Source of the DNA: Streptomyces sp. CA-210063
GTDB taxonomy: Bacteria > Actinomycetota > Actinomycetes > Streptomycetales > Streptomycetaceae
NCBI RefSeq assembly: GCF_024612015.1
Contig: NZ_CP102512.1
Span: forward strand, 8,618,001-8,682,000
DNA length: 64,000 nt
Reading direction: 5' to 3'
This document shows, in pieces, positions 15,953-24,124 of this stretch. The notes under the pieces were generated by a model. That model was given only the letters and a program-made list of their open reading frames with translations, ran no database searches and was not told the DNA's origin. Within the stretch, counting starts at the first letter, position 1, and each line of letters opens with the position of its first letter. Made by a program: the position numbers and the translations under genes.

Positions 15953-17295
15953 GAGCCGAGAAACCCGCCCCGACCACCGATAAACCCGGGACCACCGGAA
16001 AGGCCGCGACCACCGGAAAGGCCGCGACAGCAGCAGCCGCCGGAAGAGCCGTGAAAGCCGGCCGGCGCGGCCTGCGCGACCGGCATGGCCTTCGTGACCG
16101 ACGCGGCCTGCGCGGCCGCCGCGCCCCCCGCCTCGGCCTTCTCAGCGTCCCCCTCGCCGCCTCCCTGGCCCTCCTGCCGTCCACCGCCGCGCACGCCGAC
16201 GGCATCCGTGACCAGCAGTGGGCGCTGGACGCGATGCACGCGCAGGAGGCGTGGCGCACGACCAAGGGTGCGGGCATCACCGTCGCGGTCCTCGACACGG
16301 GCGTCGACGACGAGCACCCGGACCTGACCGGCAACGTCCTGCCGACGAAGGACATGGTCGGCTTCGGCGCGTCGCGCGGCGACCGCTCCTGGGCCCGGCA
16401 CGGCACCGCCATGGCGGGGATCATCGCCGGACACGGACACGGCGTGAACAACGCCGACGGCGTCCTCGGCGTCGCCCCCGAGGCGAAGATCCTCCCCGTC
16501 CGCGTCATCCTCGAAGACGGCGACTCCGCCCGCTCCAAAGCCCGCAGCACCCGAGGCAACGCCCTTGCCGAAGGCATCCGCTGGGCCGCCGACCAGGGCG
16601 TCGACGTCATCAACCTCTCCCTCGGCGACGACTCCAAGTCCGCCCACCCGGAACCCTCCGAGGACGCCGCCGTCCAGTACGCCCTGAAGAAGGGCTCGAT
16701 CGTCGTCGCCTCGGCCGGCAATGGCGGCGAGAAGGGCGACCACATCTCGTACCCGGCGGCCTACCCGGGCGTGATCGCGGTGACCGCCGTCGACGAGGAC
16801 GGCAGCCGCGCCCCGTTCTCCACGCGCCGCTGGTACGCCACCATCAGCGCCCCCGGTGTCGACGTCGTCATCGCCGACCCGGACCGCAAGTACTACGAGG
16901 GCTGGGGCACCAGCGCCGCCGCGGCCTTCGTCTCCGGCGCCGCCGCCCTCATCAAGGCGGCCCACCCGGGCCTGACCCCCGCCCAGGTCAAACGCCTCCT
17001 GGAAGACACCGCCCGCGACGCCCCCGTCGGCGGCCGCGACGACTCCCGCGGCTTCGGCTTCGTCGACCCGGCGGCCGCCATCGAGGCGGGCGGCGAACTC
17101 GTCCCCGACGACCTCAAGTCGGCGTCGTACGGCCGGAAGTACTTCGGTTCCGGCCCGGACCCGGTGGAGCAGGAAGACCCGACCGCCGGCTGGACCGCCC
17201 CCGCCGCGGGCGGCCTCGGCGTGATCCTGCTGGTCACCGGGGTGGTGGTCTGGCGCGGACGCGGTCGCGGCCGCCCCGACGAGTACGTCATCTGA
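15949..17295 (+). CDS. Mycosin-like S8 serine protease, type VII secretion-associated
   Basis: The 448-residue protein has a long basic N terminus with short repeats (KAATTGKAAT, GLRDRHGLRDRRGLRGRR), a signal-like segment LGLLSVPLAASLALLPSTAA cleaved near AHA, a subtilisin domain and a C-terminal membrane anchor (AAGGLGVILLVTGVVVW) with a basic tail. The catalytic triad is visible: Asp in VAVLDTGVDDEHPD, His in RHGTAMAGIIAGHG and Ser in GWGTSAAAAFVSGAAA. This layout is that of mycosins (MycP), which sit outside the membrane and support ESX secretion. No EccB/C/D/E or WXG100 genes are within view, so it works either with an ESX locus elsewhere or with its partner membrane protein, to which it is coupled by a 4-base overlap. 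Confidence 0.9.
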   Translation: MRAEKPAPTTDKPGTTGKAATTGKAATAAAAGRAVKAGRRGLRDRHGLRDRRGLRGRRAPRLGLLSVPLAASLALLPSTAAHADGIRDQQWALDAMHAQEAWRTTKGAGITVAVLDTGVDDEHPDLTGNVLPTKDMVGFGASRGDRSWARHGTAMAGIIAGHGHGVNNADGVLGVAPEAKILPVRVILEDGDSARSKARSTRGNALAEGIRWAADQGVDVINLSLGDDSKSAHPEPSEDAAVQYALKKGSIVVASAGNGGEKGDHISYPAAYPGVIAVTAVDEDGSRAPFSTRRWYATISAPGVDVVIADPDRKYYEGWGTSAAAAFVSGAAALIKAAHPGLTPAQVKRLLEDTARDAPVGGRDDSRGFGFVDPAAAIEAGGELVPDDLKSASYGRKYFGSGPDPVEQEDPTAGWTAPAAGGLGVILLVTGVVVWRGRGRGRPDEYVI

Positions 17296-17318
17296 CACCT
17301 CGGAGCCGAGGGCAGCGT

Positions 17319-17402
17319 TCCGACGCCCAGGAGTCGGTGGCCGCCCTCCGACGCCCAGGAGCTGGTGGCCGCCCTGCGACGGCTACGACCCAGTGGTCGC
17401 CC
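17319..17402. repeat. Three tandem 28-base repeats between convergent genes
   Basis: Copies at 17319-17346 and 17347-17374 are nearly identical (TCCGACGCCCAGGAG, then GGTGGCCGCCC). A third diverged copy occupies 17375-17402. They fill the gap between the mycosin and serine hydrolase 3' ends. Confidence 0.75.
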
Positions 17403-17409
17403 GCCGCGG

Positions 17410-18453
17410 CTACGAGCTGGTGACCGCGCTCCCCGTGACCGTGGCGTCCGAGGCACCCGCCGTGTCCCCGAACACCGAGACGGCCGCCCGGGCCGCCGCC
17501 TCGACCAGCGAAATCCCTTGCGCCTTCGTCGTGTTGCCGTTCGACACCACCGCGACCAGGTACTCCTGCCCGCCGACCGTGACCCGGCCGACGCTGTTGA
17601 TGACCCACAGCCCGGTGGCCGTACGCGGCAGCCACCCGTTCTTCAGGGCGAACGCCGATGCCGACGAGGCGGAGGCAGCCGCCGAGACACCCCAGTCCTG
17701 GTCCGCCGCGATCCGCCCCATCAGCTCCTGGACGTACGCCCGCGAGGCCGCACTCAGCTTCGATGTGTCGTCGTCCCCGAACACCTGCTGGAGCAGGGCG
17801 AGTTGATCGGCCGCCGTGGTCTGCGTCAGGCCCCAGTACAGGCCGTCGCCGCCCTCGGTCCCCGTCAGCCCGAACCGCTCGTTCGCGGCGTCCAGGCCGT
17901 CCGCCTGCCCGATGGCCTTCCACAGGGCCGTCGCCGAGGCGTTGTCGCTGTTCCGGATCATCGCGGAGGCGTACGCCCTCTCCTGCGCGGTGAGCCGCCG
18001 GTCCGCGTCCTGAGCCTGGAGCAGCAGCGCCGCCAGGATGTTCGTCTTCACGATGCTCGCGGTGTCGAACCGCGCGTCCCCGTACACGGCCGAATCCCCG
18101 GACGCCACGTCCAGCACGGCCACGGACACCGCCGCCCCGTCCTCGACGGTCACCTCCGCCAGGGCCGCCGAGAGCAGAGCGTCGTGGTCCACCTCGGGCG
18201 CCGCCACTGGTTCCATCGAGGCCTCCTCAGCGACCACGTCCGCGCCCGGCGCGGTGGAAGCGGAGGCCGAGGGCGATACCGACGATGACGCCGACGACGA
18301 TACGGCGGCACTCCCGCCGTCATGCGCCTGGGCCCTCACGTACACCGTCCCGGAGGCGGTGCCGCCGACGAGGAAGAGGGCCGCCAGCGCGACATGGAAG
18401 AGCGGACGGCGCCCGGAGGGGCGGGCGCGGCGACTGGCTCTGGGTGCGGGCAT
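17410..18453 (-). CDS. Exported serine hydrolase, class A beta-lactamase-like fold
   Basis: The product is 347 residues. It has a basic N terminus and a hydrophobic segment at 18-38 (LFHVALAALFLVGGTASGTV), which is a signal peptide or anchor. A Ser/Ala-rich linker covers 48-66, and a penicillin-binding/beta-lactamase domain follows. The active-site motifs are S133-I-V-K136 (SxxK) and S169-D-N171 (SDN). The third motif (KTG) is not obvious near TGLWVINSVGRV, so true beta-lactamase activity is doubtful. Such proteins may be wall carboxypeptidase- or hydrolase-like. The upstream region contains three 11-base-spaced repeats (see 18487). Confidence 0.88.
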   Translation of the reverse strand: MPAPRASRRARPSGRRPLFHVALAALFLVGGTASGTVYVRAQAHDGGSAAVSSSASSSVSPSASASTAPGADVVAEEASMEPVAAPEVDHDALLSAALAEVTVEDGAAVSVAVLDVASGDSAVYGDARFDTASIVKTNILAALLLQAQDADRRLTAQERAYASAMIRNSDNASATALWKAIGQADGLDAANERFGLTGTEGGDGLYWGLTQTTAADQLALLQQVFGDDDTSKLSAASRAYVQELMGRIAADQDWGVSAAASASSASAFALKNGWLPRTATGLWVINSVGRVTVGGQEYLVAVVSNGNTTKAQGISLVEAAARAAVSVFGDTAGASDATVTGSAVTSS

Positions 18454-18486
18454 GCCGCGATGCTTCTGCCCCGCGCTGTGCGCTTG

Positions 18487-18513
18487 GTTAGGCGATTGTT
18501 AGATGCTTGTCAG
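18487..18513. promoter_or_regulatory. Three 11-base-phased direct repeats, possible OmpR/PhoB-family operator
   Basis: GTTAG at 18487, GTTAG at 18498 and GTCAG at 18509 repeat every 11 bases, the spacing used by OmpR/PhoB-type response regulators. The first copy is 34 bases upstream of the serine hydrolase start, and the array is about 90-115 bases upstream of the divergent SseB gene. Confidence 0.45.
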
Positions 18514-18588
18514 GGAAAGCTGAGAAAACCGTGAGTGATGTGACGCTCACGTTTCCGGCCCGGCAAAAGCCCAGGAGAGTTCCCCCGA

Positions 18589-18594
18589 TAGGGT
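18589..18594 (+). promoter_or_regulatory. -10 box close to the SseB-family gene start
   Basis: TAGGGT ends 8 bases before the GTG at 18603, pointing to a leaderless or near-leaderless transcript. No -35 was identified. Confidence 0.45.
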
Positions 18595-18602
18595 CGACGA
18601 CC

Positions 18603-19334
18603 GTGGCGAACAAGAACATTCCCGACCCCGGCTTCTCCGACGACGACGGCTCCGCCGACCCCCGGCTGAGCGCCGCGCTCGCCGCCTGGGCCGAGGACCG
18701 GACCGCCGTGGGCCCCGTTCTGGAGGCGCTCAAGGGCGCCCGGCTGCTCGTCCCCGTCGTGGCCGTGCTCGGCGAGGTCGAGGTGGACGAGAACGGCTTG
18801 CGCCGCGAGAAGACCAGCGACATGGCCGTGCCCACCCTGAAGGCCGGGGGCCGCACGGCCCTGCCCGCCTTCACCTCCACCGACTCCCTCACCCGATGGG
18901 ACCCCGCCGCCCGCCCCGTCGCCGTACCCCTGCACCAGGCCCTGCAGGCCGCCGCGCACGAGAAGGCCGACACGATCGTGCTCGACCTCGCCGGGCCCGT
19001 CCCCTACGAGCTGACCGGCCGCGCCCTGCTCGCGCTCGCCGAGGGACGCACCACCACCGACCCGCTCGCCGACCCCGCCGTCCTCGACGCCGTACGCGCC
19101 GCCGTCGCCGCCGAGCCGGCGGTGCTCCGCGCCCACCTCGGCCCCGGACAGGCCGACGGCACCCTCGCGCTCGTCCTCGACCCGTCCGCCGGCCCGGCCG
19201 AGACCGCGCGGTCCGTCGCCGGCCGGCTCGCCGCCGACGAAACACTGCGGGCCCGCCTGGTACGCGGCCTCGACCTGGCACTGCTGCCGGCCGGGGCGAC
19301 GCCACCGGGCGAGCCCTTGTACGTACGCCGGTGA
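18603..19334 (+). CDS. SseB-family protein
   Basis: The 243-residue soluble protein matches the SseB N-terminal domain ([20 protein letters not shown], then [20 protein letters not shown]), with a middle [23 protein letters not shown] segment typical of actinobacterial members. The biochemical role of the family is not settled. The GTG at 18603 is chosen because it lies just after a -10-like TAGGGT and matches the usual N terminus; longer forms upstream are not supported. It converges on the DUF1844 gene. Confidence 0.88.
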   Translation: MANKNIPDPGFSDDDGSADPRLSAALAAWAEDRTAVGPVLEALKGARLLVPVVAVLGEVEVDENGLRREKTSDMAVPTLKAGGRTALPAFTSTDSLTRWDPAARPVAVPLHQALQAAAHEKADTIVLDLAGPVPYELTGRALLALAEGRTTTDPLADPAVLDAVRAAVAAEPAVLRAHLGPGQADGTLALVLDPSAGPAETARSVAGRLAADETLRARLVRGLDLALLPAGATPPGEPLYVRR

Positions 19335-19374
19335 AAGCACGTACGTCGGTGAGCGGGATGAGGGGATCGAGGGC

Positions 19375-19731
19375 CTAGCCGTAGATCGGGCCCGTGTACT
19401 TCTCGCCCGGCCCCTGGCCCGGCTCGTCCGGGACGAGCGACGTCTCGCGGAACGCCAGCTGCAGCGACTTCAGACCGTCGCGCAGCGGGGCCGCGTGGAA
19501 GGAGCTGATCTCGGTCGCGGAGGCGTCCAGCAGACCGGCGAGGGCGTGCACCAGCTTGCGGGCCTCGTCCAGGTCCTTGTACTTGTCGCCCTCCTCCGTC
19601 AGGCCGAGCTTCACCGCGGCGGCGCTCATCAGGTTGACGGCGACCGTCACGATCACCTCGACCGCGGGGACCTCGGCGATGTCGCGGGTCATCGAGTCGA
19701 AGTCGGGGTTCTCAGGAGGGGTCTCACTCAT
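19375..19731 (-). CDS. DUF1844 family protein
   Basis: The protein is 118 residues. The family core is [20 protein letters not shown], followed by [16 protein letters not shown]. The N terminus ([20 protein letters not shown]) is short and polar. The function is unknown, although the gene is conserved beside infC in Streptomyces (from memory). The ATG at 19731 starts the family sequence; an upstream extension to 19755 has no support. It is divergent from infC, and the infC promoter lies 61 bases beyond its start codon. Confidence 0.9.
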   Translation of the reverse strand: MSETPPENPDFDSMTRDIAEVPAVEVIVTVAVNLMSAAAVKLGLTEEGDKYKDLDEARKLVHALAGLLDASATEISSFHAAPLRDGLKSLQLAFRETSLVPDEPGQGPGEKYTGPIYG

Positions 19732-19791
19732 GCCCCACACGATAGGCCCCGGCACGTACGCCCCGGCCTGCGGGAGTCCGCCGCACCCCGA

Positions 19792-19821
19792 TTGGCACGT
19801 CAGGTTTCAACCCGGTATGGT
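19792..19821 (+). promoter_or_regulatory. infC operon promoter
   Basis: TTGGCA at 19792-19797 and TATGGT at 19816-19821 are spaced by 18 bases, close to the main sigma factor consensus. Initiation would fall near 19828, giving a leader of about 300 bases before infC. Confidence 0.65.
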
Positions 19822-19827
19822 TGTGGC

Positions 19828-20124
19828 TACGACCGGCTGGACACCTGCGTGTCCGGCCCGCAAGTGGAGGCTCCGAACTCCCACCTGACTGTCCTCCGGG
19901 ACGGCAGGTCACCCGGTCAGACGGCCCCCACCGTTCCGTACGGACGGTGGAGTCGTCCGAGATTGCGCCCCGCGGCACACCCGCGGCGGTGCTCCGGCAG
20001 TACATGGAGCCCCGCCTGTGTCCCGTCGGGGCATTTTTCATGGCTCCTGATGGTTGGTCATATGTCAACCAGACATAACACGGCGGTCCGCCAGACCGGC
20101 GTGTGGTGCTACCGAGGAGGATCC
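19828..20124 (+). ncRNA. Long structured infC leader with an attenuator-like hairpin
   Basis: This stretch of about 300 bases has no convincing gene. It contains a hairpin of CCACCG (19929-19934) with CGGTGG (19945-19950). It also contains GCCCCG (20009-20014) with CGGGGC (20027-20032) followed by A and five T residues (20034-20038), a classic intrinsic terminator that is rare in this GC-rich genome. The latter ends 86 bases before infC. Such an arrangement fits autogenous attenuation of the infC-rpmI-rplT operon, as known for L20 in other bacteria; the effector here is inferred. Confidence 0.6.
20009..20038 (+). terminator. Attenuator-like intrinsic terminator upstream of infC
   Basis: A 6-base-pair GC stem with a 12-base loop is followed by a TTTTT run at 20034-20038. 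It lies inside the infC leader, so it would prematurely end the operon transcript. Confidence 0.6.
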
Positions 20125-20805
20125 ATCAGCACCGAGCCCCGCATCAACGACCGGATTCGCGTTCCCGAAGTGCGACTTGTCGGTCCCAGCGGCGAGCAGG
20201 TCGGGATTGTTCCGCTTGCCAAGGCCCTGGAGCTTGCGCAGGAGTACGACCTCGACCTGGTCGAGGTGGCCGCGAGTGCGCGTCCCCCGGTCTGCAAGCT
20301 CATGGACTACGGGAAGTTCAAGTACGAGTCGGCCATGAAGGCTCGTGAGGCGCGCAAGAACCAGGCGCACACGGTCATCAAGGAAATGAAGCTCCGGCCG
20401 AAGATCGACCCGCACGACTACGACACCAAAAAGGGTCACGTCGTCCGGTTCCTCAAGCAGGGCGACAAGGTCAAGATCACGATCATGTTCCGCGGTCGCG
20501 AGCAGTCCCGCCCCGAGCTGGGCTACCGACTGCTGCAGCGTCTCGCTTCGGACGTCGAGGACCTCGGGTTCGTCGAGTCGAACCCGAAGCAGGACGGCCG
20601 AAACATGATCATGGTTCTCGGCCCGCACAAGAAGAAGACCGAGGCGATGGCCGAGGCCCGCCAGGCGCAGGAGGCCCGGAAGGCGGAAGCGAAGGCCAAC
20701 CCTGGCAAGTCGCAGAACGCCGCCGACTCCGACTCCGACCCCGATGCTGTCGACTCCGACGTGGTCGATGTCGAGGCGCCGGCCGAGGAGCCTGCCGAGG
20801 CGTAA
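20125..20805 (+). CDS. infC: Translation initiation factor IF-3, probable ATC start
   Basis: The 226-residue protein has the full IF-3 fold: an N-domain ([20 protein letters not shown]) and a C-domain ([20 protein letters not shown], then [14 protein letters not shown]). It ends in an acidic, Ala/Asp-rich tail after residue 190. IF-3 binds the 30S subunit and checks the start codon. The best ribosome site, GAGGAGG at 20114-20120, lies 4 bases before ATC at 20125, and translation there begins exactly at the conserved STEPRINDR. The only upstream conventional start, GTG at 20101, would place the ribosome site inside the gene. A rare start codon fits the known autoregulation of infC, which uses AUU in E. 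coli. Confidence 0.95.
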   Translation: MSTEPRINDRIRVPEVRLVGPSGEQVGIVPLAKALELAQEYDLDLVEVAASARPPVCKLMDYGKFKYESAMKAREARKNQAHTVIKEMKLRPKIDPHDYDTKKGHVVRFLKQGDKVKITIMFRGREQSRPELGYRLLQRLASDVEDLGFVESNPKQDGRNMIMVLGPHKKKTEAMAEARQAQEARKAEAKANPGKSQNAADSDSDPDAVDSDVVDVEAPAEEPAEA

Positions 20806-20832
20806 GTCCCCGGGACGCGAGTCCGGGGGAAG

Positions 20833-20911
20833 CCCTGGACGGCGAGTCCAGGGTGTCAACCGATAGAAATGACGTTCCGTCGTGCCCGGTTTAGCGACCG
20901 GGCACCGGAAC
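20833..20911 (+). promoter_or_regulatory. Two RNA hairpins between infC and rpmI
   Basis: CCCTGGAC (20833-20840) pairs with GTCCAGGG (20846-20853). A second, longer hairpin pairs GTTCCG plus GTGCCCGGT (20874-20890) with ACCGGGCAC plus CGGAAC (20897-20911), with a loop of 6 bases. They may process the mRNA or form an L20/L35 control site. Confidence 0.5.
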
Positions 20912-20937
20912 GCCACTGACGAGGAGAGAACGGCGCT

Positions 20938-21132
20938 ATGCCGAAGAACAAGTCGCACAGCGGTGCCAGCAAGCGCTTCAAGATCACCGGCTCCGGCAAG
21001 GTGCTCCGTGAGCGTGCCGGCAAGCGCCACCTGCTCGAGCACAAGTCGTCCCGCGTGACGCGTCGCCTCACCGGCAACGCCGAGATGGCCCCGGGCGACG
21101 CCGCGAAGATCAAGAAGCTTCTCGGCAAGTGA
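20938..21132 (+). CDS. rpmI: 50S ribosomal protein L35
   Basis: This 64-residue, very basic protein starts [20 protein letters not shown] and contains the family stretch [15 protein letters not shown]. It is complete and of normal length. The ATG follows GAGGAGAG by 8 bases. It is the middle gene of the infC-rpmI-rplT operon. Confidence 0.98.
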   Translation: MPKNKSHSGASKRFKITGSGKVLRERAGKRHLLEHKSSRVTRRLTGNAEMAPGDAAKIKKLLGK

Positions 21133-21200
21133 CGAAGCGGCGCCTGATCGTCCGTCGATCGCTGCGCGCCGTACGTCTGGACCGGGACCCAATCGTTTCC

Positions 21201-21226
21201 GGGCCGTGTGACGACACCCACGGCCC
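21201..21226 (+). promoter_or_regulatory. Hairpin between rpmI and rplT
   Basis: GGGCCGTG (21201-21208) pairs with CACGGCCC (21219-21226). It lies 21 bases before the rplT start and could modulate rplT translation or mRNA decay. Confidence 0.4.
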
Positions 21227-21246
21227 CGCTACAAGGAGTTAAACAA

Positions 21247-21630
21247 GTGGCACGCGTCAAGCGGGCAGTCAACGCCCACAAGAAGCGCCGGGCGATCCTC
21301 GAGCAGGCCTCCGGCTACCGCGGTCAGCGTTCGCGCCTGTACCGCAAGGCCAAGGAGCAGGTCACCCACTCGCTGGTCTACAACTACAACGACCGCAAGA
21401 AGCGCAAGGGCGACTTCCGTCAGCTGTGGATCCAGCGCATCAACGCCGCTGCCCGCGCCAACGGCATGACGTACAACCGCCTCATCCAGGGTCTGAAGGC
21501 CGCGAACATCGAGGTCGACCGCAAGATCCTCGCCGAGCTGGCCGTCAACGACGCCGCGGCTTTCGCCGCGCTGGTCGAGGTGGCTCAGAAGGCACTGCCG
21601 GCGGACGTGAACGCGCCCAAGGCGGCGTGA
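21247..21630 (+). CDS. rplT: 50S ribosomal protein L20
   Basis: The 127-residue protein begins [20 protein letters not shown] and includes the core [20 protein letters not shown]. It binds 23S rRNA early in 50S assembly and in several bacteria represses its own operon by binding the leader. The start is the GTG at 21247 after AAGGAG. A strong terminator follows at 21663. Confidence 0.98.
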   Translation: MARVKRAVNAHKKRRAILEQASGYRGQRSRLYRKAKEQVTHSLVYNYNDRKKRKGDFRQLWIQRINAAARANGMTYNRLIQGLKAANIEVDRKILAELAVNDAAAFAALVEVAQKALPADVNAPKAA

Positions 21631-21662
21631 CGCTCGCGCTGGCTTGAGCCGTGTGTGGTGTG

Positions 21663-21706
21663 ACCCGGGCCCGCAGGTGTTCGCTGCCTGCGGGCCCGGG
21701 TTTTTT
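21663..21706 (+). terminator. Strong intrinsic terminator of the infC-rpmI-rplT operon
   Basis: ACCCGGGCCCGCAGG (21663-21677) pairs with CCTGCGGGCCCGGGT (21687-21701), and the stem is followed by TTTTT. The stem is 15 base pairs. Confidence 0.92.
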
Positions 21707-21743
21707 GGGTGCGTTGTCGGGTGCGGGTTCGGTGGGGGTTCTC

Positions 21744-21860
21744 GCGCAGTTCCCCGCGCCCCTGAAAAGCAGGGGCTGCGCCCCGTGCTTTTCGGCCCGC
21801 AGCAACCGTCGTCTTCCAGGCCTGCAGGGCCTGGGCTTCCAGGGGCGCGGGGAACTGCGC
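21744..21860. repeat. Inverted pair of the GCGCAGTTCCCCGCGCCCCT repeat
   Basis: The 20-base core GCGCAGTTCCCCGCGCCCCT lies at 21744-21763 and its exact reverse complement at 21841-21860, flanking 77 bases that contain the small palindrome GGGGCTGCGCCCC near 21773. The rest of the 21707-21952 gap holds no gene. Other copies are at 27826, 29064, 49589 and (partial) 57767. Confidence 0.85.
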
Positions 21861-21952
21861 GATCAGCCCCCACCCGCCCGCACTCGCCAGTCAACGGAAC
21901 CCCCGAGCTCTTAGGCGCCCATCCATCCCCCGCCCGACGCAAAAGGTGACCC

Positions 21953-22798
21953 ATGCCCCCCGCCCCCGAGTTGCTCTCCCCCCGTTCCGCCCGTGTCTCC
22001 GCCGCGCGGCGGCTCGCGAAGCGGAACTTCAGGGGGAAGGAGCGTCTGTTCCTGGCGGAGGGGCCGCAGGCCGTGCGGGAGGCCGCCGGGCACGCGGACA
22101 CCTTGGTCGAGCTGTTCGCCACGGTCGAGGCCGCGGAGCGGTACGCCGACATCGTGGGGGAGGCCCGGGCCGTCGGCGCGCGCGTGCACCTCGCCGACGA
22201 GGCGGTCATCGCCGACATCTCCACCACGGTCACCCCACAGGGCCTCGTCGGGATCTGCCGGTTCCTCGACACCCCCTTCGAGGAGATCCTGAAGAGCCGG
22301 CCCAAGCTCGTCGCCGTGCTCGCGCACGTCCGTGACCCCGGGAACGCCGGCACTGTCCTGCGGTGTGCCGACGCGGCCGGGGCGGAGGCCGTCGTGCTCA
22401 CCGACGCCTCCGTGGACCTCTACAACCCCAAGGCCGTGCGGGCATCCGTCGGGTCGCTGTTCCATCTGCCGGTCGCCGTGGGCGTGCCGGTCGAGGCGGC
22501 CGTGGCCGGGCTCAGGAGCGCCGGGGTGCGGATTCTCGCCGCCGACGGGGCGGGGGAGGACGATCTCGACGCCGAGCTGGACAAGGGGACCATGGGCGGG
22601 CCCACGGCCTGGGTGTTCGGGAACGAGGCGTGGGGGCTGCCGGAGGAGACGCGAGGGCTGGCCGACGCCGTCGTCCGCGTGCCCATCCACGGAAAGGCGG
22701 AGAGCCTGAACCTGGCGACCGCCGCCGCCGTATGTCTCTACGCGTCCGCCCGTGCACAGCGCGCCTTCGGAGGGTGCCGCACCGTCACTCCCAGCTAG
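21953..22798 (+). CDS. TrmH/SpoU-family RNA 2'-O-methyltransferase
   Basis: The 281-residue protein has an N-terminal substrate-binding domain (RLAKRNFRGKERLFLAEGPQ) and a SPOUT knot domain with the three motifs: NAGTVLRCADAAGAEAVVLT, TAWVFGNEAWGLP and VRVPIHGKAESLNLATAAAV. It transfers a methyl group from SAM to a ribose in rRNA or tRNA; the exact target is not visible. It lies between rplT and the histidine kinase and is followed within 53 bases by that gene on the same strand. Confidence 0.94.
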   Translation: MPPAPELLSPRSARVSAARRLAKRNFRGKERLFLAEGPQAVREAAGHADTLVELFATVEAAERYADIVGEARAVGARVHLADEAVIADISTTVTPQGLVGICRFLDTPFEEILKSRPKLVAVLAHVRDPGNAGTVLRCADAAGAEAVVLTDASVDLYNPKAVRASVGSLFHLPVAVGVPVEAAVAGLRSAGVRILAADGAGEDDLDAELDKGTMGGPTAWVFGNEAWGLPEETRGLADAVVRVPIHGKAESLNLATAAAVCLYASARAQRAFGGCRTVTPS

Positions 22799-22851
22799 TA
22801 GGGTGACGGGCTCGGGGGCCCACTGCACAACGCGAGAGGTGGGGTACGGGG

Positions 22852-23988
22852 ATGAGGGTCGGCACGAGCAGCACACCGGTGGCACGGGACGTGCTCGCCA
22901 CATCCGCGGCCCGGCACGGTGATCTCGCCGAGCTCGGCATCGACCCCGACGACCTGCCCGACGGACTGGTCGTGGCCGACGAGAACGGCCGCGTGATCTG
23001 CTTCAACGCGGCCGCCGCCCGGATCACCGCCACCGCCGCCGCCGACGCCCTCGGCCGCCCCCTCGAACGGGCCCTCCCATTAGAAGACCTCGAAGGCCGC
23101 CGCTGGTGGCAGCTGACCGACCCGTACGGGGGACTCGCGATCCGCGTCGGACAGCCCGAGCGGAACCTGCTCCTGCCCGGGGCACGCGAGATCCTCGTCT
23201 CGGCCCGCTACATCCGTACGGAGCCCACCGGACCCGTCCGCCGGGTCGTCGTCTCCCTCCGTGACACCGAGGCCCGGCGCCGCACCGAGCGCAGCCACGC
23301 CGAACTGATCGCCACGGTGGCCCATGAACTGCGCTCGCCGCTGACGTCGGTCAAGGGGTTCACGGCGACGCTGCTCGCCAAGTGGGAGCGGTTCACCGAC
23401 GACCAGAAGAAGCTGATGCTGGAGACCGTCGACGCCGATGCCAATCGGGTGACACGGCTCATCGCCGAGCTGCTCGACATCTCGCGGATCGACTCGGGGC
23501 GGCTCGAAGTGCGGCGGCAGCCCGTCGACATCGGCGCGGCCGTCGGACGCCACATCCAGGCGTACGTCGCCGCGGGACAGCCCGCCGACCGGTTCCTGCT
23601 GCGGATCGAGCAGCCGCTGCCCGATCTGTGGGCCGACCCGGACAAGATCGACCAGGTGCTGAGCAATCTCCTCGAAAATGCGGTGCGGCACGGCGAGGGA
23701 ACCGTCACGATTGACGTCACGCCCGCCGTGTCCCCCCGGGAGGGAGAGGACACCGGGACGTCGGTCACCGTGAGCGACGAGGGCGCCGGCATCCCGGAGG
23801 AGTCCATGAACCGCGTCTTCACCCGCTTCTGGCGGGGCAGCAAGCGCGGCGGCACGGGCCTCGGGCTGTACATCGTCAAGGGCATCGTCGAAGCCCACGG
23901 CGGCACCATCACGGTCGGACGCGCCTCCGGCGGCGGCGCCGAGTTCCGATTTACGTTGCCCGTGGCGGCCCCGGCCTATCTGGCCTAG
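22852..23988 (+). CDS. Soluble PAS-domain sensor histidine kinase
   Basis: The 378-residue kinase has no transmembrane segment. A PAS domain covers about residues 35-135 (LPDGLVVADENGRVICFNAA), HisKA holds His158 in ATVAHELRSPLTSVKG, and the HATPase domain has the N box (DQVLSNLLENAVRHGEG), G1 (DEGAGIP), the F box (FTRFWRG) and G2 (GGTGLGLYIVKG). No response regulator gene lies next to it, so it is an orphan. It presumably senses a cytoplasmic or redox signal through the PAS domain. Placement directly upstream of pheST is constant in my memory of Streptomyces genomes. Confidence 0.93.
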   Translation: MRVGTSSTPVARDVLATSAARHGDLAELGIDPDDLPDGLVVADENGRVICFNAAAARITATAAADALGRPLERALPLEDLEGRRWWQLTDPYGGLAIRVGQPERNLLLPGAREILVSARYIRTEPTGPVRRVVVSLRDTEARRRTERSHAELIATVAHELRSPLTSVKGFTATLLAKWERFTDDQKKLMLETVDADANRVTRLIAELLDISRIDSGRLEVRRQPVDIGAAVGRHIQAYVAAGQPADRFLLRIEQPLPDLWADPDKIDQVLSNLLENAVRHGEGTVTIDVTPAVSPREGEDTGTSVTVSDEGAGIPEESMNRVFTRFWRGSKRGGTGLGLYIVKGIVEAHGGTITVGRASGGGAEFRFTLPVAAPAYLA

Positions 23989-24023
23989 CGCACCACGGGC
24001 GCATTCGAACACCTCAACCCCGT

Positions 24024-24029
24024 TAGACT
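24024..24029 (+). promoter_or_regulatory. Possible -10 of the pheST promoter
   Basis: TAGACT lies about 96 bases before pheS, in the only non-coding stretch before the operon. No convincing -35, T-box or leader peptide rich in Phe codons was found. Confidence 0.35.
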
Positions 24030-24124
24030 CGGCCTTTGGCACCTTTGTGTCCCAAAAACCGTGACGATCTGTCCACGAGTCGGTACGGGGACCTTCAGCC
24101 AGCCAATCGGAAGCACGGGAAGAG

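Noticed and set aside
19817..19888. Short frame MVVATTGW... upstream of infC as a leader peptide
   Set aside because: Its ATG lies inside the TATGGT -10 box, so it would not be in the mRNA.
24000..24124. T-box or Phe-rich leader peptide before pheS
   Set aside because: There is no specifier-like structure, T-box core or run of TTC codons; the gap is only about 135 bases.
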